A program made the position numbers and the translations under genes. The notes under the pieces were generated by a model. That model was not told the origin of the DNA. It made no database searches and saw only the letters and a list, made by a program, of their open reading frames with translations. This document shows, piece after piece, positions 34,463 to 43,501 of a DNA stretch of 64,000 nucleotides. Source of the stretch: Candidatus Sulfotelmatobacter sp. Its GTDB lineage: Bacteria; Vulcanimicrobiota; Vulcanimicrobiia; Vulcanimicrobiales; Vulcanimicrobiaceae. Position 1 is the first letter of the stretch. The number at the start of each line of letters is the position of its first letter. The stretch spans positions 124,001-188,000 of the forward strand of contig DATJRY010000013.1 of NCBI GenBank assembly GCA_035504415.1, read 5' to 3'.

Positions 34463-35502
34463 CGCACGTTCGCTTCGCGCGCCAGCAGCGCACGCTTGCG
34501 CTCGAGCCCCCAGCGATACCCGCGCAACGCACGGTCGCTGCCGACCACGCGATGACACGGCACCGCCAGCGCGACCGGATTCGCCGCGCAGGCGGCCGCG
34601 ACGGCGCGCGCGTTGTGCGGCTCGCCCAGTGCGGCCGCCAGCGCGGCGTACGTCGTCGTCTCGCCGCTACGCAGCGCGCGCAGCGCGCGCCAGACGCGGC
34701 GTTGAAACGCGGTGCCGCGCACGTCGAGCGGCAGCGTCAGCTCGTGGTCCGGTCGATCGACGGCGCGCACCACCGCCGCCAGCGCGTCGCGAACGTCGGC
34801 CGGCGCCGCGTGTAGCTCGGCGTGCGGAAAACGCTTGCGCAGCTCGGCTTCGAGCGCGCGCGCGTCGTCGCCCAGCTCGATCGCGCACACGCCGCGCGGC
34901 GTGGTCGCGACGAGCACCGTGCCCAGCGCGCAGGGCGCGCTCGCGTACGCGATCCGTTGGCCTTTGCCGCCGGCGCGAAACGTCGAGGGCGTCATGCCCA
35001 GCGCATCGTCGTCGTACGCGCGGCTGGGCGAACCGAAACCGGCGTCCAGCAGCGCGTCGGTGACGCGCGACCCGGCTCCGAGCTCGGCTCGCAGCCGCTC
35101 GGCGCGGCGCGCGCGCCGGTACTCGCCGGGCGTGACACCGACGATCTGCCGGAACACGCGCTGAAAATGAAAGCGGCTCAGGCCGACGTGCTGCGCGATC
35201 GCATCGAGCGGCGGCGGCTCGGCCGCGTCGAGCAGCGCGCATGCGCGTGCGATCGCCCGCGCGCGCGCCGCGTCCGGCTGCGTGTCGGGCTCGCAGCGTT
35301 TGCACGCGCGAAAGCCCGCCCGCCGGGCGGCGCCGGCGTCGTCGAAGGCGACGACGTGCTCGCGCCGCGGCGTGCGCGCGGGGCACCCGCTGCGGCAGTA
35401 GATGTGCGTCGTCGTCACCCCGAACCGGAAGCGTTCGTCGCGCTTGCGGTTCACGATGTGCTCCCAGCGGCGCTCGTCGATCGGTTCCACGGTCTGCGTC
35501 AT
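34459..35502 (-). CDS. ada: Ada, DNA alkylation repair regulator and methyltransferase
   Basis: Takes methyl groups from DNA and activates the adaptive response. N-terminal zinc/acceptor domain with Cys36, Cys40, Cys67 and Cys70 (YCRSGCPAR, CKRC). AraC-type helix-turn-helix (LDAIAQHVGLSRFHFQRVFR). C-terminal methyltransferase with PCHRV, acceptor Cys316. 347 residues, the full fused form. ATG 35502 is chosen because TAGCAT lies 9 nt upstream; a GTG at 35505 is adjacent. It interrupts the otherwise canonical mnmE-mnmG order. Confidence 0.95.
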   Translation of the reverse strand: MTQTVEPIDERRWEHIVNRKRDERFRFGVTTTHIYCRSGCPARTPRREHVVAFDDAGAARRAGFRACKRCEPDTQPDAARARAIARACALLDAAEPPPLDAIAQHVGLSRFHFQRVFRQIVGVTPGEYRRARRAERLRAELGAGSRVTDALLDAGFGSPSRAYDDDALGMTPSTFRAGGKGQRIAYASAPCALGTVLVATTPRGVCAIELGDDARALEAELRKRFPHAELHAAPADVRDALAAVVRAVDRPDHELTLPLDVRGTAFQRRVWRALRALRSGETTTYAALAAALGEPHNARAVAAACAANPVALAVPCHRVVGSDRALRGYRWGLERKRALLAREANVR

Positions 35503-35511
35503 CACGACCCG

Positions 35512-35517
35512 ATGCTA
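35512..35517 (-). promoter_or_regulatory. -10 box TAGCAT, 9 nt before ada start
   Basis: Minus strand reads TAGCAT-CGGGTCGTG-ATG. The spacing equals that of rpmA, mnmG and the dehydrogenase gene. No Ada box was identified. Confidence 0.5.
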
Positions 35518-35564
35518 CGCCGCGGGGCTGCGCCGGCGCGTCCCGCGCCTTGCGCGCGCATCGG

Positions 35565-36911
35565 CTACTTGCCGATGCAGAAGCGGGCGAAGATCCCGTC
35601 GAGCAGGGCCTCGGTCGCGGCGGCGCCCGTCAGCTCGGCCAGCGCGGCGACCGCCGCGGCCACGTCCGGTGCGGCCAGGTCGAGCGGTTCGCCGGCCGCC
35701 ACGGTCGCCGCGGCCAGCGCCAACGCCTCGGCCGCGCGCGCGACGGCGTCGGCCTGCCGGGCCGAGGCCAGATGCGGCCGGCTCAGGTCCAGCAGCTCGC
35801 CGCGCCAGCCGGCGGCCGCGATCGCTGCGCGCACGGCGGCCAAGCCGGCCGGGTCCTGCACCGAGCCGTGCAGCGCGTCGGTCTCGGCCGGATCCCGTTC
35901 GCGAAAGCCGGCGTCGCCCAGGTCGCTCTTGTTGAACAGCACGACGCGCGGCCGCTCGCGGGTGCTCGTCAGCACGGCCCGGCTGTCGGCGTCGAGCGGA
36001 CGCGAGCCGTCGACGACCACCAGGGCCAGCGCCGCGCCGGCCAGCGCCCGCTCGGTCCGGTCGATCCCGATCCGCTCGAGCGGGTCGGCGGTCCGGCGCA
36101 GACCCGCCGTGTCGAGCACCCGGACCGCGACGCCGTCGATCGTGAAACGCTCCTCGATCACGTCGCGGGTCGTCCCGGGGACGTCCGAGACGATCGCCCG
36201 ATCCTCGCCCAGCAGCCCGTTGAGCAACGAGGACTTGCCGGCGTTCGGCGGCCCGACGATTGCCAGCGAGAGTCCCTCGCGCACCAGGCGGCCGCGTTCC
36301 CAGTCGGTGACCAGTCCCGCCAGCGCGGCCTGCGCAGCGCCGACGGCGTCGGCGACCGCGGCGCGCGCGGGCTCGGGAACCTCGTCGGGATAGTCGATCG
36401 CACCGGCCAATTGCTCGAGGATCGCCGTGAGCGGCGCGCCGACCGCCTCGACCGCCGCCCGCAGCCCGCCCGCCAGGTTGGCGTGCGCAGCGCGCGCGGC
36501 CGCCCGCGACTCGGCCGCGATGACGTCGGCGACCGCCTCCGCGGCGCTCAGGTCGAGCTTGCCGTGGACGAAGGCGCGCCGGGTGAACTCACCCGGTCCG
36601 GCCGGCCGCGCGCCGGCGTGGAGGCACGCGCGCAGCGTCTCGCCGGCGATCAGCGGGCTGCCGTGCACGTGCAGCTCGAGGACGTCCTCGCCGGTGACCG
36701 TGCGCGGCGCGTCCATGGCGATCGCCAGGCCCCGGTCGAGCACCGCGCCCTGGGCGTCGAGGATCTCGCCGTAGGTGGCGACCCGGTCGCGCAGCGCCTG
36801 CGCGCTGCGGAAGACGCGCGCGGCGATGGCCCGGGCCTCCGGGCCGCTGCAACGGACGATCGCGATCGCGCCGCGGCCCGGCGGGGTGGCGATCGCCGCG
36901 ATCGTCTCCAT
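35565..36911 (-). CDS. mnmE: tRNA modification GTPase MnmE
   Basis: Works with MnmG on wobble uridines. N-terminal folate-binding domain (ATPPGRGAIAIVRCSG), helical domain, inserted G domain with P-loop GPPNAGKSSLLN, GTTRD and DTAGLRRT. It ends FARFCIGK, the C-x-GK motif that binds at the active site. 448 residues. Last gene of the rpmH-rnpA-yidD-yidC-jag-mnmE operon. Confidence 0.96.
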   Translation of the reverse strand: METIAAIATPPGRGAIAIVRCSGPEARAIAARVFRSAQALRDRVATYGEILDAQGAVLDRGLAIAMDAPRTVTGEDVLELHVHGSPLIAGETLRACLHAGARPAGPGEFTRRAFVHGKLDLSAAEAVADVIAAESRAAARAAHANLAGGLRAAVEAVGAPLTAILEQLAGAIDYPDEVPEPARAAVADAVGAAQAALAGLVTDWERGRLVREGLSLAIVGPPNAGKSSLLNGLLGEDRAIVSDVPGTTRDVIEERFTIDGVAVRVLDTAGLRRTADPLERIGIDRTERALAGAALALVVVDGSRPLDADSRAVLTSTRERPRVVLFNKSDLGDAGFRERDPAETDALHGSVQDPAGLAAVRAAIAAAGWRGELLDLSRPHLASARQADAVARAAEALALAAATVAAGEPLDLAAPDVAAAVAALAELTGAAATEALLDGIFARFCIGK

Positions 36912-36923
36912 CGAGGTCCGCCG

Positions 36924-37556
36924 TTACTCGGCGGCCGGCGCGTCCTTCGGGAACACCACCAGCCGGCGCTCCGGCTCGACGCCTTCGGACTCGGTGCGCA
37001 CGAACGGCGAGTCGGCCAACGCGAGGTGGACGATCTTGCGTTCGGAGGGCAGCATCGGCTCGAGCTTGATCGGCCGCTGCTCGCGCACGACGCGTTCGAG
37101 CGTCGCCAGCGCCAACGTCTTGAGCTGATCGGCGCGGCGCGCGCGGTAGCCTTCGGCGTCGATCGTGTAGTAGTGCCGGTTGTTGCGCGAGCCGGCGTTG
37201 ATGATGTTGTTGTAGATCAGGTTGAGCGCTTCGAGCGTCTTGCCTTCGCGGCCGATCAGCGCGGCCAGCTTGGGCCCGCGCACCTCGAAGTACTCGCCCT
37301 CGCTGCGCGCGATGTAGACGATCTCGACGTCGTCGAGTCCCATCTTGCCGAGGATCTCCTCGAGCAGCGCGCGGGCCGGCTTCGCCGCTTCGGGCTCGAC
37401 CGACGGCGTCGCCGGCTCGAGCATCGGTCCGCGCGGCGGTCCGCTGCGGCGCGGTCGCCCCTCGCCCTCGCTGCCGCTGCGGCGCGGGGCCGGGCGGCTA
37501 CCGGGCCGACGCCCGCCCGAACGGCGGCGTCCGCCTTCGAAATCCTCGTGACTCAT
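36924..37556 (-). CDS. jag: KH/R3H RNA-binding protein Jag (KhpB)
   Basis: Cytosolic RNA-binding protein linked to wall growth. KH domain around EVRGPKLAALIGREGKTLEALNL and R3H domain YRARRADQLKTLALATLERVV...LPSERKIVHLAL. The usual Jag_N domain is replaced by a 45-residue Arg/Gly/Pro/Ser-rich tail (GGRRRSGGRRPGSRPAPRR). 210 residues. The ATG overlaps the yidC stop. Confidence 0.9.
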   Translation of the reverse strand: MSHEDFEGGRRRSGGRRPGSRPAPRRSGSEGEGRPRRSGPPRGPMLEPATPSVEPEAAKPARALLEEILGKMGLDDVEIVYIARSEGEYFEVRGPKLAALIGREGKTLEALNLIYNNIINAGSRNNRHYYTIDAEGYRARRADQLKTLALATLERVVREQRPIKLEPMLPSERKIVHLALADSPFVRTESEGVEPERRLVVFPKDAPAAE

Positions 37557-38428
37557 CGCCGCGACCGCTTCTTCGCGCGGTAGGTGCGCTTCCCGTTGGT
37601 GGCCGCATCGCCGTCGGCCTTGCCGGCCGGTCGGGCCGGCGACCCCTGCAGCGCTTTCTTGCCGTTGCCGCTCTCGGCGACGGCCGGCGCGGCGTTCGCG
37701 CTCGCGAGCGCCTTGCCGCCCAAGCCGATGCCGAACTTGCGGAACATGTAGAACTGCTGCGCGACGGTGAACACGTTGGTCGCCAGCCAGTAGATGTACA
37801 GCGCCGACGCCCAGCGGTACTTGAAGCCGAAGAACGCGATCATCGCCGGCGAGACGAAGGCCATGATCTTCTGCGTCTGCGCCTGTTGCGGATCTTGCGA
37901 GGGCGGGCTGCCGTACCGCACGGTGAAGTACATCGAGACGACGTAGAGCACGAGCAGGAAGATGTCCGGCACCGCCAGGCTGCTCGCGAAGAGCGTGTAG
38001 TGCAGCATGCCGTTGACGGCCGCCGCCATCGGCGAGCCGATCCACAGCCAGTGCTCGGTGGTGAAGTCGCTGATCCGCGACTGGATCGCCCAGTACAGCC
38101 CGATCAGGATCGGGAACTGGATCACCATCGGCAGGCAGCCCGCCAGCGGGTTGACGTTGTGCTCCTTGTAGAGCGCCATCATCGCCTGGTTCTGGGCTTG
38201 CTGATCGTTCTTGTACTTGGCGCGGATCTGCGCGATCAGCGGCTGCACCTTCTGCATCTCCGCCATCGAGCGGAACTGCATCGCGGCCAGCGGCCACAGC
38301 ACGATGCGAACGACGAGCGCGAGGACGATCAGGGCCCAGCCGTAGGACGGGATCACCGCGTGGATCCCGGTCAACACGTTGCCGAGCCCGTGGACCAGCG
38401 GGTCGAAGAAGACGTTGGTGGCGAGCAC
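37553..38428 (-). CDS. yidC: Membrane protein insertase YidC
   Basis: Inserts proteins into the inner membrane. 291 residues with the five-helix core, conserved membrane Arg (ALVVRIVLWPL), the cytosolic helical hairpin (QKVQPLIAQIRAKYKND) and GCLPMVIQFPILIGLYWAI. A basic tail ends GKRTYRAKKRSRR. It lacks the large periplasmic P1 domain of proteobacterial YidC, although the cell is a diderm. GTG 38428, 5 nt after yidD. Confidence 0.93.
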   Translation of the reverse strand: MLATNVFFDPLVHGLGNVLTGIHAVIPSYGWALIVLALVVRIVLWPLAAMQFRSMAEMQKVQPLIAQIRAKYKNDQQAQNQAMMALYKEHNVNPLAGCLPMVIQFPILIGLYWAIQSRISDFTTEHWLWIGSPMAAAVNGMLHYTLFASSLAVPDIFLLVLYVVSMYFTVRYGSPPSQDPQQAQTQKIMAFVSPAMIAFFGFKYRWASALYIYWLATNVFTVAQQFYMFRKFGIGLGGKALASANAAPAVAESGNGKKALQGSPARPAGKADGDAATNGKRTYRAKKRSRR

Positions 38429-38433
38429 GGGCG

Positions 38434-38667
38434 TCAGGGGGCCTTTCGAATGCGCAAGGGGACCGGGTCGAAGCCGCCCGGATGCCAGGGTCCGCAACGC
38501 AGCAGACGGCGCACCGCCATCGTACCGCCGTGCAGGGCCCCGTGTTTCTGGATCGCCTCGCTGGCGTACTCCGAGCAGGTCGGCGCGAAGCGGCACGCCG
38601 GCGGCAGCACGGGTGAGACGAGAAGCTTGTACAGGCGCAGCGCGCCGAGGAGGGCCGAGCCGATCAT
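38434..38667 (-). CDS. yidD: Membrane protein insertion efficiency factor YidD
   Basis: 77-residue small protein with the family core [37 protein letters not shown] and [13 protein letters not shown]. It overlaps rnpA by 4 nt. Confidence 0.95.
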   Translation of the reverse strand: MIGSALLGALRLYKLLVSPVLPPACRFAPTCSEYASEAIQKHGALHGGTMAVRRLLRCGPWHPGGFDPVPLRIRKAP

Positions 38668-38987
38668 GCCGCGGCGCCGAGGGCGCGGGCGACCTCGCCC
38701 TGGAGGACCGGGAAGCCCAGCTCGCCGGCGCCCGGCCGCGCGATCACGACGATGTCGCGCCAGGGTGGCGCGGCCAGCGGGTAGCGGTCGAGGATCGCCT
38801 TGAGGCGGCGGCGCAGGCGGTTGCGGACGACCGCACCGCCGACGGTCCCGGCCACCGTGATCCCGACCCGGCTGCGGCCTCGCCCATCGGCGAGGAACCA
38901 GGTCAGGTATGGTCCGGCGACCCGCTTCCCCCGGCGGGTGACGCGGCTGAAGTCGCCTCGGCGCCGCAGGGAGTCGTAGGCCCGCAC
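38664..38987 (-). CDS. rnpA: Ribonuclease P protein component
   Basis: Protein subunit of RNase P. The signature [12 protein letters not shown] follows AVV; upstream is [21 protein letters not shown] 38987 gives 107 residues and starts 4 nt after the rpmH stop, while longer frames would run through rpmH. Confidence 0.94.
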   Translation of the reverse strand: MRAYDSLRRRGDFSRVTRRGKRVAGPYLTWFLADGRGRSRVGITVAGTVGGAVVRNRLRRRLKAILDRYPLAAPPWRDIVVIARPGAGELGFPVLQGEVARALGAAA

Positions 38988-38991
38988 GGGA

Positions 38992-39126
38992 TCACACCGC
39001 CAGGCGGTGACGCCCCTTCTTGCGGCGCGCGGCAAGGACGCGGCGGCCGTTCTTCGTCTGCATGCGGGCGAGGAAGCCATGAACGCGCTTCCGGCGCCGG
39101 TTGTGCGGCTGATAGGTCCGCTTCAC
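38992..39126 (-). CDS. rpmH: Ribosomal protein bL34
   Basis: 44-residue, highly basic protein beginning [17 protein letters not shown] and ending [10 protein letters not shown], the typical L34 sequence. GTG start at 39126 with AGGAG about 10 nt upstream. First gene of the minus-strand operon, divergent from dnaA. Confidence 0.97.
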   Translation of the reverse strand: MKRTYQPHNRRRKRVHGFLARMQTKNGRRVLAARRKKGRHRLAV

Positions 39127-39524
39127 GGAACGAGTACTCCTAGGCTGGGGCGCGGCCAGGCCTGCCCCGTCGGGTGCGACACGTCAGTATACGGGCTCGG
39201 GCCCCCGAGCGTCAAGGAAAGGCGGCGTTCTGCGAATCGTTCGCGACTTGTCCACAGCGGTGGAGAGGGCTGTGGATGAATCATGAGGGGCAAGCGTCGC
39301 GGATGCCGCTGCGATGCGGGTTCCTGCCGTATTTCGAGAGCCGGGGAAAGTGGTGGATACGTCGGGCGGACCTCGGCCGGACGCGACCGGCCCGCCTGTG
39401 GATAAGTGGAGAAGTCCGGGGGAAAACCGCGCAGGAAGCCTCCCCCGCCGGGCCAATCCCCGTTGCTCATTCTCCCCCAGCGACGTTTGCCTGCTGGGCG
39501 GATCATGCAGTGGACGGTAACGGT
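39127..39524. other. Probable oriC region with DnaA boxes
   Basis: The 398-nt rpmH-dnaA gap holds a perfect DnaA box TGTGGATAA (39397-39405, minus-strand TTATCCACA). One-mismatch boxes are TTGTCCACA (39248-39256) and TGTGGATGA (39271-39279). GGTGGATAC (39352-39360) is a weaker box. Position between rpmH and dnaA is classic for origins. No long AT-rich unwinding element was seen here; a short AT-richer stretch lies before dnaN. Confidence 0.75.
39186..39215 (-). promoter_or_regulatory. rpmH operon promoter
   Basis: -35 TTGACG (39215-39210), 18-nt spacer, -10 TATACT (39191-39186). It gives a leader of about 52 nt with an AGGAG ribosome site before the rpmH GTG. Confidence 0.8.
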
Positions 39525-40880
39525 ATGAACCAGACCAGCACGACGGTGCCACAGGATCTTTGGACCGCGGCACTCGACCGGCTCGAGCCTCGGTACAACA
39601 AACCGGTTTTCGAAATGTGGCTCAAGCCGATGCGGCTGGTCGACCTCACGCCCTCGGAGATCGTCCTGGCGGTGCAGACGACGTTTGCCCGCGATTGGGT
39701 CGAGAACCGGCTCAAGGGCGACATCACCGCCGTCCTGCACGAGCTGCTGGGCGCCGAGGTCGCGCTGCGCGTGGTCGTCGATCCGGGGGCCGAGACCCAT
39801 ACGCCGGCAACCGCGGTCCCGGCGGCCAAAGCGGCCCCGACCGACGACCTGCGCATCGGGCACCTCAACCCGCGCTACACCTTCGACGACTTCGTCATCG
39901 GGAACTCGAACCGGTTCGCGCACGCCGCCGCGTTGGCGGTGGCCGACGCGCCGGCGATGGCCTACAACCCGCTGTTCTTGTACGGCGGCGTGGGGCTGGG
40001 CAAAACGCACTTGATGCATGCCATCGGGCACCGCGTGCTGGCGCACAATCCCAGCGCCAACATCGTGTACGTCTCCTCGGAGAAGTTCACCAACGAGTTC
40101 ATCATCGCGATCAAAAACAATCAGACGGTCGAGTTCCGCAACCGCTACCGGCACGTCGACGTGCTCTTGATCGACGACATCCAATTCCTCGAGGGCAAGG
40201 AGCAGACCCAAGAGGAGTTCTTCCACACCTTCAACTCGCTGCACGAAGCGCAAAAGCAGCTCGTCATATCGAGCGACCGCCCGCCCAAGGAGATTCAAAC
40301 CTTGGAGTCGCGGCTGCGTTCGCGGTTCGAATGGGGCCTGCTCACCGACATCCAGCCGCCGGACTTCGAGACGCGCGAGGCGATCTTGCGCAAGAAGGCC
40401 GAGACCGAGAAAGTACCGGTTCCGGACGAAGTCTTGGCATTTATCGCCAAGGTTATCCCGTCGAATATCCGAGAACTTGAGGGTTCGCTCATCCGCGTGG
40501 TCGCGTTCGCGTCGTTGACGAAGTCCGCGATCACGGTGGAGCTCGCCTCCGAGGTTCTCAAGAACGCCGTGGCCCAGGCCCCGATGCACCGCGTCACCAT
40601 TCCCTTGATCAAAGAACGCGTCGCCAAACATTACGGCATCTCGATCAAGGAGATGGAGGCGCAGCGCCGGGATCAGCGTGTGACGCTGCCGCGCCAAATC
40701 GCGATGTACATCGCCTGGCAGCTCACCGGCGCGTCACTGCCGCAGATCGCGCGCGAGTTCGGCAAGAAGGACCACACGACCGCGATGTACGCGCGCGACA
40801 AGATCGCCGACATGATGGACGCCGACGAAGCGTTCCGCAACAAGGTCCGCTCGCTGGTCTCCCAGATCCAGACGGAATGA
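39525..40880 (+). CDS. dnaA: Replication initiator DnaA
   Basis: AAA+ ATPase that opens oriC. Domain I (residues about 1-80), short linker, Walker A GGVGLGKTH, Walker B LLIDDIQFLEGKE, sensor region, and domain IV with the DnaA-box-reading DHTTAMYARDKI. 451 residues. ATG 39525; the upstream frame is rejected since it crosses the DnaA boxes. Followed by a strong terminator. Confidence 0.97.
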   Translation: MNQTSTTVPQDLWTAALDRLEPRYNKPVFEMWLKPMRLVDLTPSEIVLAVQTTFARDWVENRLKGDITAVLHELLGAEVALRVVVDPGAETHTPATAVPAAKAAPTDDLRIGHLNPRYTFDDFVIGNSNRFAHAAALAVADAPAMAYNPLFLYGGVGLGKTHLMHAIGHRVLAHNPSANIVYVSSEKFTNEFIIAIKNNQTVEFRNRYRHVDVLLIDDIQFLEGKEQTQEEFFHTFNSLHEAQKQLVISSDRPPKEIQTLESRLRSRFEWGLLTDIQPPDFETREAILRKKAETEKVPVPDEVLAFIAKVIPSNIRELEGSLIRVVAFASLTKSAITVELASEVLKNAVAQAPMHRVTIPLIKERVAKHYGISIKEMEAQRRDQRVTLPRQIAMYIAWQLTGASLPQIAREFGKKDHTTAMYARDKIADMMDADEAFRNKVRSLVSQIQTE

Positions 40881-40883
40881 GGT

Positions 40884-40914
40884 GGCTTCATCGCTCTGAA
40901 CGAGCGCTGAAGCC
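40884..40914 (+). terminator. Hairpin just after dnaA stop
   Basis: Outer arms GGCTTCA and TGAAGCC plus an inner CGCTC/GAGCG stem. There is no T-tract. It precedes the main terminator. Confidence 0.5.
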
Positions 40915-40915
40915 T

Positions 40916-40943
40916 TCGCGGTCCTCGCTGCGCTGCGGTCCGC
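40916..40943 (+). repeat. Dispersed repeat family B, copy 1
   Basis: 28-nt unit starting TCGCGGTCCTCGC and ending GGTCCGC. It matches 26 of 28 positions of the unit inside the 3' end of lpxC (59019-59046). Its end overlaps the dnaA terminator stem. Confidence 0.6.
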
Positions 40944-40968
40944 CACAAGTGGCGGGCCTTTCTTTTTC
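40937..40968 (+). terminator. Intrinsic terminator of dnaA
   Basis: Stem GGTCCGCCAC/GTGGCGGGCC closing on a tight loop, followed by TTTCTTTTTC. It separates dnaA from dnaN. The rest of the 373-nt gap (40969-41253) shows no gene; it has a GC-rich stretch with short pyrimidine runs and an AT-richer patch near 41195-41220 that may hold the dnaN promoter. Confidence 0.85.
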
Positions 40969-41253
40969 TCAGCGTGTCGCAGATGGGTGGGGAGGCCGGC
41001 CCTGCCCAATCCACCTTTCCCTCCCCGCGCTGGGCACAGGGCACCCTATGCCCCGTGGAAAAACGGGATCGTCGCGTGTGACGGGGATAGCGGGGACACG
41101 GGACGGACCGGGTCCACACCCTCGACGGACCGCGAACCCCTGCGGCACATGGCGGAAGGCGTTTGTCCCCGCTGTGCACCGCCTTACTGCTAGTACGACG
41201 ATTCTTCTTTAACTTATGACACGGCGCCCAGACCGCGTCGGGACGGTGGATCA

Positions 41254-42369
41254 GTGAAGTTCACGTGCAGTACCAAGGACATCGCTTCGGCCGTCGGCGC
41301 CGCGAGCAAGGTCGTCAACGCGCACACGACGGTGCCGATCCTCTCGAACGTGCTGCTGACCGCCGCTGACGACGGCATCCGCGTGCGCGCGACCGATCTC
41401 GAGCTGACGCTCGAACAGTCCTTCCCGGCGGAGATCGCGGAGGCCGGCGCCGTCACCGTTCCGGCCAAGCTCTTCAGCGGCTACCTGGGCAACTTACCGG
41501 CCGGCCTGCTCGAGCTGACCGGCTCGTCCTCGCGCGCCTCGGTCAAAGCCGAACGCTCGAACTACGACTTCCACGCGCTCCCGGCCGACGAGTACCCGCC
41601 GCTGCCGGCGGCGCAGAAAGGCGCGAGCTTCGCGCTGGGCGCCAAACGCTTCCGCGACGGCGTCAACGCGACGATCTTCGCGGCGTCGAGCGAAGAGGCG
41701 CGCGGCGCCGTGCTGATGGGCACGCTGCTCGAGCTCGACGGCGACCGCATCACGCTGGTCGCGACCGACGGCTACCGCCTCGCGCGCTGGACCTCGACGC
41801 TGGACCGGCCGATCGAGGGCAGCGCGCGGTACATCGTCCCCTCCCGCGCGCTGAACGAGGCGGCGCGCAATCTGGGCACTGCCGACGAAGTCGAGGTCAC
41901 CGCCCTGGGCGCGCAGGCCAATCAGCTGCAGTTCACCGCCGGCACCACCTCGATCGTCGTGCGGCTGGTCGACGGGCAGTACCCGAACTACCAGCAAGTG
42001 ATCCCGGCCAAGTTCGACCGCCGCGTCGTCGTCAACACGCAGGGGCTGATCGGCGGCTTGCGCCGCGCCGAGCTGGTCGCCGGCGACCGCGCCTCGATGG
42101 TCAAGCTCGAAGTCGCCAACCAGACGCTGATGATCACCGCCAAGTCCGACGTCACCGGCAACGCCTACGAAGAGCTCGAAGTCGAGCAGACCGGCGACGA
42201 TCTGGCGATCGCGTTCAACGCGCGCTACTTGGTCGAGATCCTCAACCACGTCGACTCGCCGCAGACGATCCTCGAGTTCTTGGGCCCGCTCTCGCCGGCC
42301 GCGATCCGTCCCTTCGAACCGGCCGACGGCGGCGAACAGCTCTACGTGTTGATGCCGCTGCGCCAGTAG
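41254..42369 (+). CDS. dnaN: DNA polymerase III beta clamp
   Basis: Sliding clamp of 371 residues with three beta-clamp domains (MKFTCSTKDIA start, LVATDGYRLAR, ending YVLMPLRQ with the conserved MPLR). GTG start with GGTGG upstream. Between dnaA and recF as in most bacteria. Confidence 0.96.
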   Translation: MKFTCSTKDIASAVGAASKVVNAHTTVPILSNVLLTAADDGIRVRATDLELTLEQSFPAEIAEAGAVTVPAKLFSGYLGNLPAGLLELTGSSSRASVKAERSNYDFHALPADEYPPLPAAQKGASFALGAKRFRDGVNATIFAASSEEARGAVLMGTLLELDGDRITLVATDGYRLARWTSTLDRPIEGSARYIVPSRALNEAARNLGTADEVEVTALGAQANQLQFTAGTTSIVVRLVDGQYPNYQQVIPAKFDRRVVVNTQGLIGGLRRAELVAGDRASMVKLEVANQTLMITAKSDVTGNAYEELEVEQTGDDLAIAFNARYLVEILNHVDSPQTILEFLGPLSPAAIRPFEPADGGEQLYVLMPLRQ

Positions 42370-42430
42370 CCGTGGGACCGCTCGATGCGCTCGAGCACGT
42401 CGGCGGCTTCGATCACCACGCCTGGGGACC

Positions 42431-43501
42431 ATGAAAGTCGAACGGCTGCGGCTCGGAGCGTTTCGGAACTACGAGAGCCTCGACTTCGCGCCGGAGTCGG
42501 GGCTCAACGTTCTGGTCGGCGCGAACGCGCAAGGCAAATCGAACTTGCTCGAAGCGTTGGCGATGCTCGCGACGGGGAAGTCGTTTCGCGCCAAACGCGA
42601 CGCCGAGCTGATTCGCGAAGGCGCCGAGCGCGCGGAGGTCGCGGGCGAAGCGCGCGTCGCCGCCGGCGAGATGCTGCTGCGCTGCACGATCGCGCGCACG
42701 CCGGTCGGGGTGCGCAAGAGCTTCGAGGTCAACGGCGGCGCGGTCGGGTTCGGGCGCTTTCTCGGACGCACGCGCGTGGTGACGTTCGTGCCGGCCGACT
42801 TGCAGCTCGTGGCGGGCGGGCCGGCGCTGCGGCGCTCGTTCCTCAACGGCGCGCTGGCGCAGCTCTCGCCGACCTACTACCGCGACCTCGCGCTCTACCA
42901 GAAGATCATCCAGCAGAAGGCGGCGCTGTTGCGCGGCGCGATCGCGCCCGACCGCGAGCTCCTGCTGGCCTACAACGACGAGCTGATCCGGCCCGCGAGC
43001 GCGCTGATCGCGGCGCGGCGCGCGTTCGTCGACGAGCTGGCGGCGGCGACCGCGGCGATCTACGGGCGCTGGGCGGGCACCCGCGAGCGGCTCGGGGTCA
43101 CCTATGCGGCCAGCCCCGAGGGCGACGTCGGCGAAGCGCTGGCTTCGCACGTCGAGTCCGAGCTGCGCCGGCGCACGACGCTGGTCGGGCCGCACCGCGA
43201 CGACCTGCGGCTGCTGGTCGACGGCCGGCCGCTGGCGGCGTTCGGCTCGCAAGGGCAGCAGCGCACGGCGGTGCTCGCGCTCAAGGTCGGCGAATACGAC
43301 GTGATGCGCACCCGCACGGGCGACGCGCCCATTCTGCTGCTCGACGACGTGCTCAGCGAGCTCGATGCCGACCGCGCGGCGGGGTTCTTGGGCGCCGTCT
43401 CGGGCTACGAACAGGCCTTCCTGACCGCGACCGAGGTGCCGCCGGATCTGGGCGGGGCGGCGATCTGGGCGATCCATGCCGCGGCGGTGAGCCGGTGCTG
43501 A
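42431..43501 (+). CDS. recF: Recombination protein RecF
   Basis: SMC-like ATPase of gap repair. RLGAFRNYESLDF start, Walker A GANAQGKSN, signature SQGQQRTAVLALK and Walker B ILLLDDVLSELD. 356 residues. It follows dnaN after 61 nt and overlaps the next gene. Confidence 0.95.
   Translation: MKVERLRLGAFRNYESLDFAPESGLNVLVGANAQGKSNLLEALAMLATGKSFRAKRDAELIREGAERAEVAGEARVAAGEMLLRCTIARTPVGVRKSFEVNGGAVGFGRFLGRTRVVTFVPADLQLVAGGPALRRSFLNGALAQLSPTYYRDLALYQKIIQQKAALLRGAIAPDRELLLAYNDELIRPASALIAARRAFVDELAAATAAIYGRWAGTRERLGVTYAASPEGDVGEALASHVESELRRRTTLVGPHRDDLRLLVDGRPLAAFGSQGQQRTAVLALKVGEYDVMRTRTGDAPILLLDDVLSELDADRAAGFLGAVSGYEQAFLTATEVPPDLGGAAIWAIHAAAVSRC

Noticed and set aside
41254-41275. GTTCACGTG palindrome at the dnaN start as a parS site
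   Set aside because: It lacks the GAAAC half-site and is part of conserved dnaN coding sequence.
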